From positions 124,001 through 188,000 of the forward strand of contig CP011001.1 in assembly GCA_001044335.1 (NCBI GenBank): a DNA stretch of 64,000 bases, given 5' to 3'. The notes under the pieces are model-generated. The model saw only the letters and a program-made list of their open reading frames with translations, did not search any database and was not told the DNA's origin. A program made the position numbers and the translations under genes. Source of the DNA: Methylophilales bacterium MBRSF5. Lineage in GTDB: Bacteria; Pseudomonadota; Gammaproteobacteria; Burkholderiales; Methylophilaceae. Every line of letters begins with the position of its first letter. The first letter of the stretch is position 1. Positions 8,940 to 18,980 of this stretch are shown in pieces.

Positions 8940-9335
8940 ATGAGTATGCATGACCCTATAGCAGATATGTTGACAAGAATTAGAAACGGACAGATGACTA
9001 ACAAAGTCCACGTTTCCATGCCAGCATCAAAATTAAAAAAATCGATTGCCGAAGTGCTTAAAGACGAAGGCTATATTGAAGACTACAGCACTAGTGAAAA
9101 TAATGGCAAACCAACATTGACTGTTGAGTTGAAATATTATGCTGGACGACCAGTAATCGAAAAAATCGAGAGAATCAGTAAACCTGGTTTGAGAATTTAT
9201 AAAGGGGCCGAAAACCTTCCGAAAGTTATGAACGGTTTGGGTGTTGCTATTGTAACTACCTCTAAAGGCGTAATGACTGATATTAAAGCAAGATCTGCCG
9301 GTATTGGTGGCGAGATCCTTTGCTACGTTTCATAA
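8940..9335 (+). CDS. rpsH: 30S ribosomal protein S8
   Basis: S8 binds the central 16S domain and in E. coli represses the spc operon. The ATG at 8940 is preceded by AGGAGA and gives [18 protein letters not shown] (131 aa), the family start. An earlier GTG-type start would add six odd residues. The C-terminal [28 protein letters not shown] and GGEILCYVS motifs are present. Confidence 0.97.
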   Translation: MSMHDPIADMLTRIRNGQMTNKVHVSMPASKLKKSIAEVLKDEGYIEDYSTSENNGKPTLTVELKYYAGRPVIEKIERISKPGLRIYKGAENLPKVMNGLGVAIVTTSKGVMTDIKARSAGIGGEILCYVS

Positions 9336-9345
9336 GGAAAACAAT

Positions 9346-9879
9346 ATGTCTAGAGTAGCGAATATGCCAGTTAACATTCCTGAAAAGGTTGAAGTTGTCA
9401 TCTCTCAAGATAACGTTCAAGTTAAAGGACCTTTAGGAGAGTTAAATCAGTCACTAACAGGTGATGTAAAAATCAACAAAGAAGATAATGTTCTTACTTT
9501 TCAAGTTAATAATGAATCAAAGTTTGCAAAATCAATGTCTGGCACTTTGAGAGCATTGGTAAATAATATGGTCACTGGTGTATCGGCTGGCTTTGAAAAG
9601 AAACTTACATTAATCGGTGTTGGATACAAAGCCCAAGTTCAAGGCAATAAAGTCAATTTGGATTTAGGATTTTCACATCCAATCACTCATGATCTTCCTG
9701 AAGGCATTACTGCGCAGGCGGCATCACCAACAGAACTTGTTATCAAGGGTTCTAACAAGCAAGTTGTTGGTCAAGTTGCGGCTGAGATTAGAGGCTACAG
9801 ACCACCAGAGCCTTATAAAGGCAAAGGTGTCCGTTACGCTGATGAGCGCATTGTCATGAAAGAAGCTAAGAAACAATAA
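9346..9879 (+). CDS. rplF: 50S ribosomal protein L6
   Basis: L6 lies at the base of the L7/L12 stalk near the factor-binding site. The ATG at 9346, after AAGGAAAA, gives [17 protein letters not shown] (177 aa), the normal start and length. An upstream in-frame start lies inside rpsH and is rejected. Duplicated alpha/beta domains are visible, with LIGVGYKAQ near residue 86 and the C-terminal [20 protein letters not shown]. Confidence 0.97.
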   Translation: MSRVANMPVNIPEKVEVVISQDNVQVKGPLGELNQSLTGDVKINKEDNVLTFQVNNESKFAKSMSGTLRALVNNMVTGVSAGFEKKLTLIGVGYKAQVQGNKVNLDLGFSHPITHDLPEGITAQAASPTELVIKGSNKQVVGQVAAEIRGYRPPEPYKGKGVRYADERIVMKEAKKQ

Positions 9880-9888
9880 GGATTAATT

Positions 9889-10245
9889 ATGGTTAATAAA
9901 GAACAATCAAGAATCAGAAGATCAAGGAAGACAAGAGCTAAGATTGCTGAGCTAGGTCGCACAAGGTTGACCGTTTATCGATCAAATTTAAATATTTATG
10001 CTCAAGTTATAGATGGCGCAACAAACAAAGTTCTTGCTAGCGCATCTACTGTTGAAGCTGACATGAGAAAAAAACTAAAAAAGAGAAGCGATATTGCTGC
10101 TGCAGCTGAGATTGGAAAAAGAATTGCTGAGAAAGCTAAAAAAGCAGGCGTTGAAGATGTTGCTTTCGATCGCTCCGGGTACAGATATCACGGAAGAATA
10201 AAGGCTCTTGCTGATGCAGCTAGAGAAAACGGACTTAAATTCTAA
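9889..10245 (+). CDS. rplR: 50S ribosomal protein L18
   Basis: L18 binds 5S rRNA with L5. The 118 residues include the basic N terminus, [18 protein letters not shown] near residue 26, VLASASTVE, and the C-terminal [22 protein letters not shown] block, all diagnostic. Located between rplF and rpsE as in other bacteria. Confidence 0.98.
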   Translation: MVNKEQSRIRRSRKTRAKIAELGRTRLTVYRSNLNIYAQVIDGATNKVLASASTVEADMRKKLKKRSDIAAAAEIGKRIAEKAKKAGVEDVAFDRSGYRYHGRIKALADAARENGLKF

Positions 10246-10265
10246 AAAATATTAGGAAATAAACT

Positions 10266-10778
10266 ATGGCTCAAGATCAAGGATTACAACAACAAACAGA
10301 CGGTCTTAAAGAAAAGATGATCACAGTTAATCGTGTCACCAAAGTTGTTAAGGGTGGTCGTATTATGAGTTTTGCCGCATTAACAGTTGTTGGTGACGGT
10401 GATGGATCAATCGGAATGGGTAAGGGTAAAGCGCGAGAGGTACCCCTAGCAGTCCAAAAAGCAATGGAAGAAGCGAAAAGAGGTATGTTAAAAGTTAGCC
10501 TTACCAAAACAGGCACACTCCAGCATGCTGTCATCGGTAAACATGGTGCTGCTAAAGTTTTGATCCAACCAGCTACTGAAGGTACAGGAATAATTGCGGG
10601 CGGTGCTATGCGAGCAATTTTTGAAGTGATGGGAATGCATAACGTTACTGCAAAAAGCTTTGGGTCATCAAACCCATATAATATTGTTCGAGCAACACTT
10701 AACGGTTTAGCAAATATGAATACGCCAGCTGAGATTGCAGCTAAGCGTGGAAAAACAGTAGAAGAAATTAGAGGTTGA
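10266..10778 (+). CDS. rpsE: 30S ribosomal protein S5
   Basis: S5 affects decoding fidelity and mRNA unwinding with S3 and S4. The 170 residues contain the double-stranded RNA-binding fold with [31 protein letters not shown] and the [15 protein letters not shown] and [16 protein letters not shown] blocks. A 20-base gap precedes it. A long antisense reading frame at 10277-10849 is a shadow. Confidence 0.98.
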   Translation: MAQDQGLQQQTDGLKEKMITVNRVTKVVKGGRIMSFAALTVVGDGDGSIGMGKGKAREVPLAVQKAMEEAKRGMLKVSLTKTGTLQHAVIGKHGAAKVLIQPATEGTGIIAGGAMRAIFEVMGMHNVTAKSFGSSNPYNIVRATLNGLANMNTPAEIAAKRGKTVEEIRG

Positions 10779-10783
10779 TAAAA

Positions 10784-10969
10784 ATGGCTAAAGATAAAAC
10801 AATCAAAGTAACGCAAGTTAAAAGCACTATTGGTGCAGGCAAAAAACATATTGCCACCATCAAAGGTTTAGGCTTGAGAAAAATCAATCATACTGTTGAA
10901 TTAGTTGATAGCCCTGAAGTAAGAGGCATGATTAATTCAGTCAATTATTTATTAAGAGTAGAGAATTAA
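10784..10969 (+). CDS. rpmD: 50S ribosomal protein L30
   Basis: L30 is a small large-subunit protein. GAGG at 10771-10774 is 9 bases before the ATG at 10784, which gives [17 protein letters not shown] (61 aa), the expected start. A TTG at 10775 in the same frame is not needed. The [24 protein letters not shown] block matches the family. One base separates it from rplO. Confidence 0.95.
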   Translation: MAKDKTIKVTQVKSTIGAGKKHIATIKGLGLRKINHTVELVDSPEVRGMINSVNYLLRVEN

Positions 10970-10970
10970 T

Positions 10971-11405
10971 ATGAAACTTAATACACTTAAACCATCAGAA
11001 GGATCAAATCCATCAGCTAAAAGAGTTGGAAGAGGTATTGGCTCTGGGTTTGGTAAAACAGCAGGTCGTGGCCATAAAGGTCAAAAGTCTAGAGCTGGAG
11101 GTTCCGTAGCTGTAGGTTTTGAAGGTGGTCAAATGCCAATTCAAAGAAGACTTCCTAAAAGAGGTTTCAAGTCTTTACAAAAAGATTATAAGGATCAAAT
11201 CCGAACATCAGAGTTAAATAAATTACCTGCTGGAAAAATTGATTTATTAACTCTTAAAAAAGAAAACCTCGTATCTGAGTTAGCTTTGTCAGTAAAAATA
11301 TTTTTATCCGGTGAAGTTAAAAATAAATATACCATTTCTGGTTTGGGTGTTACTAAGGGAGCTAAAGAAGCAATCGAGGCTGTTGGCGGGAAAATAGAAT
11401 CATAA
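10971..11405 (+). CDS. rplO: 50S ribosomal protein L15
   Basis: L15 is a late-assembly 50S protein. The 144 residues show [22 protein letters not shown], the Gly-rich [20 protein letters not shown] stretch, and [17 protein letters not shown]; the C-terminal domain ends [14 protein letters not shown]. Normal length. It directly precedes secY, the conserved spc order. Confidence 0.98.
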   Translation: MKLNTLKPSEGSNPSAKRVGRGIGSGFGKTAGRGHKGQKSRAGGSVAVGFEGGQMPIQRRLPKRGFKSLQKDYKDQIRTSELNKLPAGKIDLLTLKKENLVSELALSVKIFLSGEVKNKYTISGLGVTKGAKEAIEAVGGKIES

Positions 11406-11409
11406 GATA

Positions 11410-12726
11410 ATGGCACAAAATCCTTTAAATTTTAGTGGTATGACAGAGTTGAAAAGTAGAATTTTATTTCTATTAGGTGCTCTTGTTGTGTTTCGTCTTG
11501 GAGCACACATCCCTGTACCAGGTATTGATCCACTAGAATTGAAGAAATTGTTTGACAGTCAAAGTGGCGGCATTTTAGGCATGTTTAATATGTTTTCTGG
11601 TGGAGCACTCAGTAGATTTACTGTATTTGCACTTGGAATCATGCCATATATTTCAGCTTCAATCATCATGAACCTTCTGCAAGCAATGTCTCCTACATTA
11701 AAAGAATTAAAAAAAGAAGGAAAATCTGGTCAAGAGAAAATTGCTAAATACACAATACAAGGGACGTTAGTTCTTGCTGCATTTCAATCACTTGGTATTT
11801 CTGTAGCTCTTGAAGCGCAGCCAGGTTTGGTTCTTGATCCAGGTTTTATGTTTCGTATCACTGCAATATTGACTTTAGTTACTGGAACAATGTTTTTAGT
11901 ATGGCTTGGAACTCAGATTACATCACGTGGAATCGGTAATGGCATTTCTATGATTATCTTTGCTGGTATTGTTGCAGGACTTCCAAGTGCTCTTGGAAAC
12001 ACCTTAGAGCTTGCTAGAACTGGCGCATACTCCATTCCATTAGTCTTTTTCTTAATTGCTGCAGTAGTGCTTGTAACTGCAATAGTGGTTTTTATTGAAA
12101 GAGCCCAGCGAAGAATCACTATTAACTATGCAAAAAGACAAGTTGGTAACAAATTATATGGTGGCCAGTCTTCACATTTGCCTCTTAAGATAAATCAAGC
12201 CGGAGTTATTCCCGCAATCTTTGCATCAAGTGTAATTCTTTTCCCCGCTACTATTGCTGGGTGGTTTGGATCAAGTGAAAGCCTCTTTTGGTTGAAAGAC
12301 ATTTCGGCATTATTATCACCAGGTCAACCAATTTATATTTTTCTTTTTGCAGTTGCTATTGTCTTTTTCTGCTACTTTTACACTGCTCTACAATTTAACC
12401 CCAAGGAAACTGCTGAGAATCTTAAAAGAGCTGGTGCCTTTGTTCCTGGTATTAGACCAGGTGAGCAAACAGCAAAATTTATAGATACCATCATGGGTAG
12501 ATTGACTTTAGTCGGTGCAATTTATATTACTTTAGTTTGTTTGTTTCCAGAGTTTTTAATTTTAAAATTTAACACACCCTTCTATTTTGGGGGAACATCT
12601 TTATTGATTATTGTAGTTGTTGCTATGGACTTTATGACACAAGTGCAATCACAAATGATGTCCTATCAGTATGATAGTTTGCTTAAAAAAGCAAACTTCC
12701 GTGGTCAACAAGGAATGATTAGGTAA
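11410..12726 (+). CDS. secY: Protein translocase channel subunit SecY
   Basis: SecY forms the inner-membrane channel for Sec export and membrane insertion. The 438-residue product has about ten predicted membrane helices. Characteristic blocks are [12 protein letters not shown] near residue 32, the [23 protein letters not shown] plug/helix region, [17 protein letters not shown] near 258, and [17 protein letters not shown] near 335. Translation starts 4 bases after rplO with a poor ribosome site, suggesting coupling. Its stop overlaps the infA start (TAATG). Confidence 0.99.
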   Translation: MAQNPLNFSGMTELKSRILFLLGALVVFRLGAHIPVPGIDPLELKKLFDSQSGGILGMFNMFSGGALSRFTVFALGIMPYISASIIMNLLQAMSPTLKELKKEGKSGQEKIAKYTIQGTLVLAAFQSLGISVALEAQPGLVLDPGFMFRITAILTLVTGTMFLVWLGTQITSRGIGNGISMIIFAGIVAGLPSALGNTLELARTGAYSIPLVFFLIAAVVLVTAIVVFIERAQRRITINYAKRQVGNKLYGGQSSHLPLKINQAGVIPAIFASSVILFPATIAGWFGSSESLFWLKDISALLSPGQPIYIFLFAVAIVFFCYFYTALQFNPKETAENLKRAGAFVPGIRPGEQTAKFIDTIMGRLTLVGAIYITLVCLFPEFLILKFNTPFYFGGTSLLIIVVVAMDFMTQVQSQMMSYQYDSLLKKANFRGQQGMIR

Positions 12727-12944
12727 TGGCTAAAGAAGATATCATAGAAATGCAGGGCGAAATTTTAGAAAACCTTCCAAATGCAACTTTTAAAGTTAAG
12801 TTAGAAAATGGACATGAGGTTTTGGGTTTTATATCCGGTAAGATGCGTATGAATTACATTCGTATTCTTCCTGGAGATAAAGTTACAGTTGAGATGACGC
12901 CTTATGATTTAACCAAAGGCAGAATTACTTTTAGAGAAAAGTAA
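12726..12944 (+). CDS. infA: Translation initiation factor IF-1
   Basis: IF-1 occupies the 30S A site during initiation. The 72 residues form an S1-like OB fold: [38 protein letters not shown]-type strand region, and [19 protein letters not shown]. The length is exactly usual. The ATG overlaps the secY stop, and rpmJ follows after 26 bases. Confidence 0.98.
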   Translation: MAKEDIIEMQGEILENLPNATFKVKLENGHEVLGFISGKMRMNYIRILPGDKVTVEMTPYDLTKGRITFREK

Positions 12945-12970
12945 AAAAATAGAGTAGATAAGGAAAGATT

Positions 12971-13084
12971 ATGAGAGTGAGAGCATCAGTAAAAGCATTG
13001 TGTAGACACTGCAAAGTTATTCGAAGAAGAAGAGTTGTTCGAGTAATTTGTAAGGATCCTCGTCATAAACAAAGACAAGGTTAA
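12971..13084 (+). CDS. rpmJ: 50S ribosomal protein L36 (zinc-binding type)
   Basis: A 37-residue protein beginning [20 protein letters not shown], identical in layout to bacterial L36. Cys11, Cys14, Cys27 and His32 form the zinc site of the Cys-containing type. AAGGAAA lies about 5 bases before the ATG. It sits between infA and rpsM, the conserved position, and the promoter candidate for the alpha block begins just after its stop. Confidence 0.96.
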   Translation: MRVRASVKALCRHCKVIRRRRVVRVICKDPRHKQRQG

Positions 13085-13088
13085 GTAA

Positions 13089-13117
13089 TTGTATATTCAC
13101 ACAAAAATTGATATAAT
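13089..13117 (+). promoter_or_regulatory. Promoter candidate for the alpha block (rpsM)
   Basis: TTGTAT (13089-13094), a 17-base spacer and a perfect TATAAT (13112-13117), followed by TTACGGCTTT. The start would be near 13124, giving a leader of about 40 bases before rpsM, with GGAG at 13155-13158 as the ribosome site. This is the best matching of the three internal ribosomal promoter candidates. Confidence 0.65.
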
Positions 13118-13162
13118 TTACGGCTTTATTTTTAGTAAATTGCCTAATATTTTGGAGAAATT

Positions 13163-13519
13163 ATGGCTCGTATAGCAGGTGTAAACGTACCAGACAATAA
13201 GCATGCTGATATAGCATTAACAGCTATTTATGGTATTGGAAGAACAACAGCGCAAAACATTTGTAAATCTGTTGGCGTTGATGCGGCAACAAAGATCAAA
13301 GATCTAGATGATGCTGCTGTTGAAAAATTAAGAAATGAGATTGCAAAATACCAGATCGAAGGTGATTTAAGAAGAGAAGTTACCATGAATATCAAGCGTC
13401 TTATGGATCTTAATTGCTATCGAGGCCAAAGGCATAGAAGAGGGTTGCCTGTAAGAGGCCAAAGAACAAAAACAAATGCACGAACCAGAAAAGGTCCTAT
13501 TCGTGCTATTAAAAAATAG
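13163..13519 (+). CDS. rpsM: 30S ribosomal protein S13
   Basis: S13 lies at the top of the 30S head and contacts the P-site tRNA and L5. The 118 residues include [31 protein letters not shown] (helix-hairpin-helix) and the basic C-terminal [21 protein letters not shown]-like region. Normal length and first gene of the alpha block. Confidence 0.98.
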   Translation: MARIAGVNVPDNKHADIALTAIYGIGRTTAQNICKSVGVDAATKIKDLDDAAVEKLRNEIAKYQIEGDLRREVTMNIKRLMDLNCYRGQRHRRGLPVRGQRTKTNARTRKGPIRAIKK

Positions 13520-13531
13520 AGGCTAATCGTT

Positions 13532-13921
13532 ATGGCAAAATCTAATACCAGAGTTAAAAAGAAAATTAAAAAGAATGTTGCTGAAGGTATAGCAAACGTT
13601 CATGCATCATTTAACAATACAATCATTACTATAACTGATAGACAAGGTAATGCTTTATCTTGGGCTACATCAGGTGGAGCAGGCTTTAAGGGTTCCAGAA
13701 AAAGTACACCATTTGCTGCACAGGTAGCGGCCGAGGCAGCTGGTAAAGCTGCTCAAGAGTATGGAGTGAAAAATGTTGAAGTTCGAATCAAAGGCCCAGG
13801 CCCAGGAAGAGAATCTTCAGTTCGTGCACTTAATTCAATAGGTTTGAAAATTACAGCTATTCAAGACGTTACACCGGTTCCTCATAACGGCTGTAGACCA
13901 CCTAAGAAAAGAAGAATTTAA
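13532..13921 (+). CDS. rpsK: 30S ribosomal protein S11
   Basis: S11 is a platform protein near the Shine-Dalgarno/anti-Shine-Dalgarno helix. The 129 residues have a Lys-rich N terminus, then [24 protein letters not shown]-type [18 protein letters not shown], and the C-terminal [17 protein letters not shown]. All are diagnostic. The rpsD ribosome site AGGAG overlaps its stop codon. Confidence 0.98.
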   Translation: MAKSNTRVKKKIKKNVAEGIANVHASFNNTIITITDRQGNALSWATSGGAGFKGSRKSTPFAAQVAAEAAGKAAQEYGVKNVEVRIKGPGPGRESSVRALNSIGLKITAIQDVTPVPHNGCRPPKKRRI

Positions 13922-13932
13922 GGAGATTAAAG

Positions 13933-14562
13933 TTGGCAAGAAACCTAGATCCAAAATGTAAACAATGCCGTAGAGAAGGTGAAAAACTTTTTCTAAAAGG
14001 TGAAAAATGCTTCACAGACAAATGCGGAATTGAAAAAAGAAGTTATCCTCCTGGTCAACACGGTCAAAGACGTGGTGGAAGATTGTCTGATTATGGCGTG
14101 CAATTACGCGAAAAACAAAAGTTAAGAAAAATATACGGTATTTTAGAAAAACAATTCCGTTCATATTATGCAGAAGCAGATCGTCTGAAAGGCGTTACAG
14201 GTGAAAATCTTTTACAACTTTTAGAATCGAGACTAGATAATGTTGTTTACAGAATGGGTATTGGAGTTTCAAGATCTGAATCAAGACAGCTTGTGAGACA
14301 TAATTCAATTACTGTTAATGGTAATAGAGTAAATATTCCATCATATCAAGTAAAACCCGGCGACCAAGTTGCAGTTTCTGAAGCTTCTAAAAACCAGTTA
14401 AGAATTAAGGCTGCAACAGAAGCAGCTGATGAAAGAGGTTTTCCGGAGTGGGTTGAGGTTGATGTTAAAAAGCTTTCTGGAACATTCAAAAACAAACCAC
14501 AAAGAGATGATTTACCACCAACAATTAACGAATCATTAATTGTTGAATTGTATTCAAAATAA
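13933..14562 (+). CDS. rpsD: 30S ribosomal protein S4 (Cys-containing form)
   Basis: S4 starts 30S assembly, helps decoding fidelity and in E. coli represses the alpha operon. The start is TTG at 13933 with AGGAG 7 bases upstream. The 209 residues carry an S4 RNA-binding domain ([20 protein letters not shown] near residue 98). The N terminus has Cys9, Cys12, Cys26 and Cys31, the pattern of the zinc-binding form. Ends normally in IVELYSK. Confidence 0.98.
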   Translation: MARNLDPKCKQCRREGEKLFLKGEKCFTDKCGIEKRSYPPGQHGQRRGGRLSDYGVQLREKQKLRKIYGILEKQFRSYYAEADRLKGVTGENLLQLLESRLDNVVYRMGIGVSRSESRQLVRHNSITVNGNRVNIPSYQVKPGDQVAVSEASKNQLRIKAATEAADERGFPEWVEVDVKKLSGTFKNKPQRDDLPPTINESLIVELYSK

Positions 14563-14586
14563 GCTAAATATTTTATAAGGATTTTT

Positions 14587-15570
14587 ATGCAAAATAGTCC
14601 AACAGAGTACTTAAAACCTCGAATTGTTGAAGTTGATTTAATTAATCCAAATAGAGCAAAAGTTGTTCTTGAGCCAATGGAGCGCGGTTTTGGTTTTACA
14701 TTAGGAAATGCTTTAAGAAGAGTTTTGCTTTCTTCTATCCCTGGATTCGCTATTACAGAAGTAAAAATTGATGGTGTAGTTCATGAATATTCAACAATTG
14801 ATGGTGTTCAAGAAGATGTGGTTGACATCTTATTAAACTTAAAAAAAGTTGCTCTTAAAATTCATGATGGCGCAGAAGCTACTATCCACTTAAAAAAAGA
14901 TTCAGAAGGTGAAGTTACTGCAGCTGATTTTGAGCTTCCCCATAACGTTGAAATTGTTAATAAAGATTTAGTAATTGCTAATGTTAATAAAGGCGGCAAT
15001 CTGAATATTGAAGCTAAAGTTGAAATGGGACGTGGCTATCAACCAGTTCCGCAGCGTGTTAATAAAGATCAGGACAATGTAGTTGGCCATTTAATGATTG
15101 ATGCTTCTTTCAGCCCAATCTTTAAAGTCAGTTATGTAGTTGAAAGTGCTCGCGTTGAACAAAGAACAGATCTTGATAAGTTAATTATGGATGTCGAAAC
15201 AAATGGAGTAGTTGATGCAGAACAAGCCATTAGAGATGCAGCAAGAATTTTAATGGGACAATTATCTGTATTTGCAAATTTAGAGAGTGAATTAACTGAG
15301 GTTGAAGTACAGCAAGCTCCTCAAATTGATCCAGTTCTTTTAAGACCTGTAGATGATCTTGAATTGACTGTTCGTTCAGCAAACTGCCTAAAAGCAGAAA
15401 ATATTTATTACATTGGAGATTTAATTCAAAGACACGAAAATGATCTTTTAAAAGCACCAAATCTTGGGAGAAAATCACTCAATGAGATTAAAGACATACT
15501 AGCCACGAAAGGCTTATCGCTTGGTATGAAAGTTGATAATTGGCCACCACAAGGTGTTGAAACTAACTAA
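14587..15570 (+). CDS. rpoA: RNA polymerase alpha subunit
   Basis: Alpha dimerises to nucleate RNA polymerase and its C-terminal domain contacts UP elements and activators. The 327 residues show the N-terminal domain with [21 protein letters not shown] near residue 27 and the linker at about 235-250. The C-terminal domain has [18 protein letters not shown] and [23 protein letters not shown] precedes the ATG. Standard position between rpsD and rplQ. Confidence 0.99.
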   Translation: MQNSPTEYLKPRIVEVDLINPNRAKVVLEPMERGFGFTLGNALRRVLLSSIPGFAITEVKIDGVVHEYSTIDGVQEDVVDILLNLKKVALKIHDGAEATIHLKKDSEGEVTAADFELPHNVEIVNKDLVIANVNKGGNLNIEAKVEMGRGYQPVPQRVNKDQDNVVGHLMIDASFSPIFKVSYVVESARVEQRTDLDKLIMDVETNGVVDAEQAIRDAARILMGQLSVFANLESELTEVEVQQAPQIDPVLLRPVDDLELTVRSANCLKAENIYYIGDLIQRHENDLLKAPNLGRKSLNEIKDILATKGLSLGMKVDNWPPQGVETN

Positions 15571-15584
15571 ATTTTGGAAATATT

Positions 15585-16178
15585 ATGAGACACGGAAACA
15601 GTCATAGAAAATTAAATCGAACAAGCAGTCATCGTAAAGCAATGTTTAAAAATATGGCTGCATCTTTGCTTGCTAATGAAGTTATTAGAACAACACTGCC
15701 AAAAGCAAAAGAACTTCGTAAGTATGCTGAGCCATTAATTACATTAGCAAAAGAGAGTTCTGTTCATAATCAGAGAAAAGCCTTTGCTCAATTAAGAAAT
15801 GATGAAGTAGTCGCGAAATTATTTACTGAGATAGGACCAAGATATAAAACACGTAATGGTGGTTATCTAAGAATATTAAAATGTGGTTTCAGAAAAGGTG
15901 ACAATGCTCCAATGGCATTTGTTGAACTTGTTGATAGACCGCTAGTAGCAGAAAAAGTCGAAGATGCTCCAGCAGCTGAGAAAAAATCAGCTAAACCAGC
16001 AGCTGAGAAAAAAGCAGCTAAACCAGCAGCTGAGAAAAAAGCAGCTAAACCAGCAGCTGAGAAAAAATCAGCTAAACCAGCAGCTGAGAAAAAAGCAGCT
16101 AAACCAGCAGCTGAGAAAAAAGCAGCTAAACCAGCAGCTGAGAAAAAATCAGCTAAACCAGCAGCTGAGAAAAAATAA
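15585..16178 (+). CDS. rplQ: 50S ribosomal protein L17 with 69-residue repeat tail
   Basis: L17 is a 50S protein near the tunnel exit. The core (to about residue 127) is normal: [20 protein letters not shown], the [20 protein letters not shown] block and [17 protein letters not shown]. coli L17 ends there, but this protein continues for about 70 residues made of seven copies of PAAEKK(S/A)AK plus a partial eighth. The serine appears at every third unit. The tail is basic, helix-prone and histone-H1-like in composition; its role is unknown. A strong terminator follows 23 bases after the stop. Confidence 0.97.
   Translation: MRHGNSHRKLNRTSSHRKAMFKNMAASLLANEVIRTTLPKAKELRKYAEPLITLAKESSVHNQRKAFAQLRNDEVVAKLFTEIGPRYKTRNGGYLRILKCGFRKGDNAPMAFVELVDRPLVAEKVEDAPAAEKKSAKPAAEKKAAKPAAEKKAAKPAAEKKSAKPAAEKKAAKPAAEKKAAKPAAEKKSAKPAAEKK
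15969..16175 (+). repeat. 27-bp tandem repeat with 81-bp higher-order period in rplQ
   Basis: The array is 207 bases, or 7 full 27-base units and 18 bases of an eighth. The units are identical at the DNA level except for one codon (TCA or GCA, Ser or Ala). These alternate S-A-A-S-A-A-S, so the array is really an 81-base unit repeated. Such homogeneity suggests recent expansion or ongoing slippage. Copy number could be misassembled in short-read data. Confidence 0.95.
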
Positions 16179-16200
16179 GTCTATTTGTTTTTTTGAACAG

Positions 16201-16226
16201 AAGCCGGTTATACCGGCTTTTTTTTT
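16201..16226 (+). terminator. Intrinsic terminator of the ribosomal protein cluster
   Basis: AAGCCGGT (16201-16208) pairs perfectly with ACCGGCTT (16212-16219) around a TAT loop, followed by an unbroken T run to 16226. It is one of only two strong GC-rich terminators in the window, at the end of rpoA-rplQ. Confidence 0.92.
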
Positions 16227-16238
16227 GTAATTAATGTT

Positions 16239-16266
16239 TTGATTATTTGGATAAATAAATCATAAT
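16239..16266 (+). promoter_or_regulatory. Possible promoter for mgtE
   Basis: TTGATT (16239-16244), a 16-base spacer and CATAAT (16261-16266) lie between the terminator and mgtE. The predicted start would leave fewer than ten bases before the ATG, and no ribosome site is visible, so the mRNA might be nearly leaderless. The region is very AT-rich, so chance matches are likely. Confidence 0.35.
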
Positions 16267-16280
16267 TAAAATAAAACTCT

Positions 16281-17711
16281 ATGGATCCAAAAAATAAAGA
16301 AAATTTAAGCAAGTTACTGCAGGATGTCAATGACCTTCTTGGCAAAAACAAAATCGTAGAAGATTTAGTTGATAAGCAAGAAATGCCAAAACAGAAGTTA
16401 ATTAAGAATTTGGTTCAAAAGCAGAATCTATCAGCATTAGGAAAGCTTCTCAATTCCCTTCACTCAGCAGATGTCGCCTTTATTCTAGAATCGTTGCCTT
16501 TAGATGATAGGTTGATTTTATGGGATTTAGTTAGAGCGGACAGAGATGGTGAAATTCTTCTAGAAGTTTCTGATAGTGTTCGTCAAACACTGATTGCGGA
16601 CATGGATAGTACAGAGCTGTTAGCTGCCGCTGAACAGCTTGATACGGATGAAATTGCGGATATTGCAGCCGATCTGCCAGAGGACGTTCTTCAAGATCTT
16701 TTGCAAAGCTTAGATAGCAACAATAGAGAAAGACTAGAATCAGCTTTATCTTACCCCGAGGATCAAGTAGGCGCTCTAATGGATTTTGATATTGTTACGA
16801 TTAGGGACGATATATCATTAGAAGTTGCCCTGAGATACCTAAGAAAGATAAAAAAACTTCCCGAACTCACCGATAAATTATTTGTTGTAAATCGATCACA
16901 AAAAATTTTAGGAGTTCTATCCTTAAAAAAAATAGTGGTGAATGAGCCAGAATTGATGGTGAGTGATGTTATGGCGCAGGATGCCGTTTTATTTAAAGAC
17001 AGTGATGATGCTGCGGAGGCAGCAAAAGCATTTGAAAGGTATGACCTGGTAACAGCCCCTGTTGTTAATGATCAAAACAAATTGGTTGGAAGAATAACAG
17101 TGGATGCTGTGATGGATTATATTCGTGAAGAAACTGATAGCAGTGCGCTGTCCATGGTTGGTTTACGAGAAGGTGAGGATATCTTTTCTTCTATTTGGAA
17201 ATCAGTCAGGAACAGATGGGCATGGTTGGCAATCAATCTCATCACTGCCTTAATCGCATCTCGAGTTATTGGTATTTTTGAAGGATCAATTGAAAAAGTG
17301 GTTGCCCTGGCTGCGCTAATGCCTATTGTTGCTGGGGTTGGTGGGAACTCAGGTAATCAAACAACAACAATGATTGTTAGAGCAATTGCTCTTGGCCAAG
17401 TGTCTGTAAGTCACTTGAGGCAGTTGTTATTTAAAGAAATTGGTGTAGCAATACTCAATGGGATTTTGTGGGGAGGAGTCCTTGGATTTATTGCATACTA
17501 TCTTTACGGTAACTCAAGCTTAGCCCTAGTCATGACAACTGCAATGACTTTAAATTTAATTCTTGCAGCTTTAATGGGAGTTATGATACCTTTCACATTA
17601 AGTAAGTCAGGAAGAGACCCCGCAGTTGGATCGAGTGTTTTAATCACAGCTATGACTGACAGTGGTGGATTTTTTATCTTCTTGGGATTGGCAACATTAA
17701 TATTAATTTAA
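16281..17711 (+). CDS. mgtE: Magnesium transporter MgtE
   Basis: MgtE is a Mg2+-gated inner-membrane channel for magnesium uptake. The 476-residue protein has the cytosolic N domain (about 1-140, helical, with the LAAAEQLDTDEIADIAADLP repeat), a CBS pair (about 150-270), a plug helix and five predicted membrane helices. The pore motif PIVAGVGGNSGNQTTTM is near residue 350 and the last helix begins at MTDSGGFF. Intracellular Mg2+ normally binds between the N and CBS domains. It lies 4 bases before an MscS-type channel gene, probably cotranscribed. Confidence 0.95.
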   Translation: MDPKNKENLSKLLQDVNDLLGKNKIVEDLVDKQEMPKQKLIKNLVQKQNLSALGKLLNSLHSADVAFILESLPLDDRLILWDLVRADRDGEILLEVSDSVRQTLIADMDSTELLAAAEQLDTDEIADIAADLPEDVLQDLLQSLDSNNRERLESALSYPEDQVGALMDFDIVTIRDDISLEVALRYLRKIKKLPELTDKLFVVNRSQKILGVLSLKKIVVNEPELMVSDVMAQDAVLFKDSDDAAEAAKAFERYDLVTAPVVNDQNKLVGRITVDAVMDYIREETDSSALSMVGLREGEDIFSSIWKSVRNRWAWLAINLITALIASRVIGIFEGSIEKVVALAALMPIVAGVGGNSGNQTTTMIVRAIALGQVSVSHLRQLLFKEIGVAILNGILWGGVLGFIAYYLYGNSSLALVMTTAMTLNLILAALMGVMIPFTLSKSGRDPAVGSSVLITAMTDSGGFFIFLGLATLILI

Positions 17712-17715
17712 CTTT

Positions 17716-18972
17716 ATGAATTTTCAATTATCTAGTTTTGATGATTATTTAAATTTTTATTCATTAATTGAATTATTAATTCTTTTAGCATCAATTTTAA
17801 TTTCTTATTACTTTGTCGCTGACAACTTAAAAAAGTTTGTATCTAATAAAGCGAAATCAAAGATTCTAAAAGATGGCCTGACCAGAATATTGTTCCCTTT
17901 ATGTGCTGTTGTAATTATTGGAATTGCGCAAACGATAACATCACTATTCTTTTATCAGGGCTTATTGTTGCTGGGCCAAAAAATACTGATTGCACTTTTG
18001 ATAATTAGAGCTTCTGTTTATTTAGTACGATATCTGACAAATCAAAATTCCATTATTCGTTCGTTCGAAAGTATTATTTCAATAACAATTTGGATTCTTT
18101 TTCTTTTACAGATATCAGGAATACTGCCACAAATTATTGATGCTTTGGAAGATATTACATTTAAAATAGGCGCGCAAAAGCTATCCCTTTTATTGATGAT
18201 TCAGGCTATTTTTGCAATCTTTTTGGCTATTTTAATAGCAATGACGATTTGTAGATTTTTTGAAAATAAACTATTAAAAAAATCACAACTTGATCCCAAT
18301 GCAAGAGTAATGATTGGCAAAGTTTTTAGAATCTTCCTGTACTTTATCGCGGTTGTTGTGTCCCTATCATCCTTTGGAATAAACCTTACCTTTTTGAGTG
18401 TTTTGGGAGGGGCATTTGGTGTTGGTTTGGCGTTTGGATTACAAAATATTGCTAGTAATTATATTACTGGTTTTATTATATTAATGGACAAGTCTATCCA
18501 TATAGGAGACGTGCTTACAATTGATGGGCATTATGGAATAGTAACCCTTATTAGATCTCGCTATACAGTTTTGAAAAAACTTGATGGTGTTGAAGTAATC
18601 ATCCCAAATGAAAAATTAATGTCACAAAATATAATAAATCACTCACTCTCTGATAGAAAAGCAAGAATTGTTGCGGATGTTCAAATTGGTTACAATTCAT
18701 CAGTTGATCAAGCGTTTGAGATTATGTTAGATGCTGCTAAAAAAGAGAAAAGAGTTTTAAAAGATCCATCCCCAAAGGTATATCTAATGGGTTTTGGTGA
18801 AAGCGGTATTGATTTAAAAATGACTTTCTATATTGAGGATCCTGAGGAAGGCTCATGGGAGCTCAGATCAAATGTTTATAGAAAAATATGGAGAAAGTTT
18901 AAGGAGGAAGGTATCGAAATACCTTACCCTTATAGAAATATTGAGATTATCAACAACAAAGAAGAAAAATAA
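17716..18972 (+). CDS. MscS-family mechanosensitive ion channel
   Basis: Channels of this family open under membrane tension to release solutes during osmotic downshock. The 418-residue protein has an N-terminal membrane region with several helices (to about residue 230). The pore-lining helix and beta domain signature follows (GGAFGVGLAFGLQNIASN near 232 and MDKSIHIGDVL near 258), then the cytosolic alpha/beta domain. It is longer than E. coli MscS (286 aa) because of extra membrane helices. The gene directly follows mgtE and ends 8 bases from the opposing rpmG. Confidence 0.9.
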   Translation: MNFQLSSFDDYLNFYSLIELLILLASILISYYFVADNLKKFVSNKAKSKILKDGLTRILFPLCAVVIIGIAQTITSLFFYQGLLLLGQKILIALLIIRASVYLVRYLTNQNSIIRSFESIISITIWILFLLQISGILPQIIDALEDITFKIGAQKLSLLLMIQAIFAIFLAILIAMTICRFFENKLLKKSQLDPNARVMIGKVFRIFLYFIAVVVSLSSFGINLTFLSVLGGAFGVGLAFGLQNIASNYITGFIILMDKSIHIGDVLTIDGHYGIVTLIRSRYTVLKKLDGVEVIIPNEKLMSQNIINHSLSDRKARIVADVQIGYNSSVDQAFEIMLDAAKKEKRVLKDPSPKVYLMGFGESGIDLKMTFYIEDPEEGSWELRSNVYRKIWRKFKEEGIEIPYPYRNIEIINNKEEK

Positions 18973-18980
18973 GTTAATTA

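Noticed and set aside
8586-9011. 141-aa minus-strand frame over rpsN
   Set aside because: Antisense to a clear ribosomal protein gene with no supporting motif.
10277-10849. 190-aa antisense frame across rpsE
   Set aside because: A long shadow of a conserved ribosomal gene; its protein has no recognisable family and it has no expression signals.
15964-16230. Frame encoding repeated LNQQLRKK units, and a CRISPR-like look of the 27-bp array
   Set aside because: It is a second frame of the rplQ tail repeat. There are no unique spacers, the unit is divisible by three and lies inside the L17 gene.
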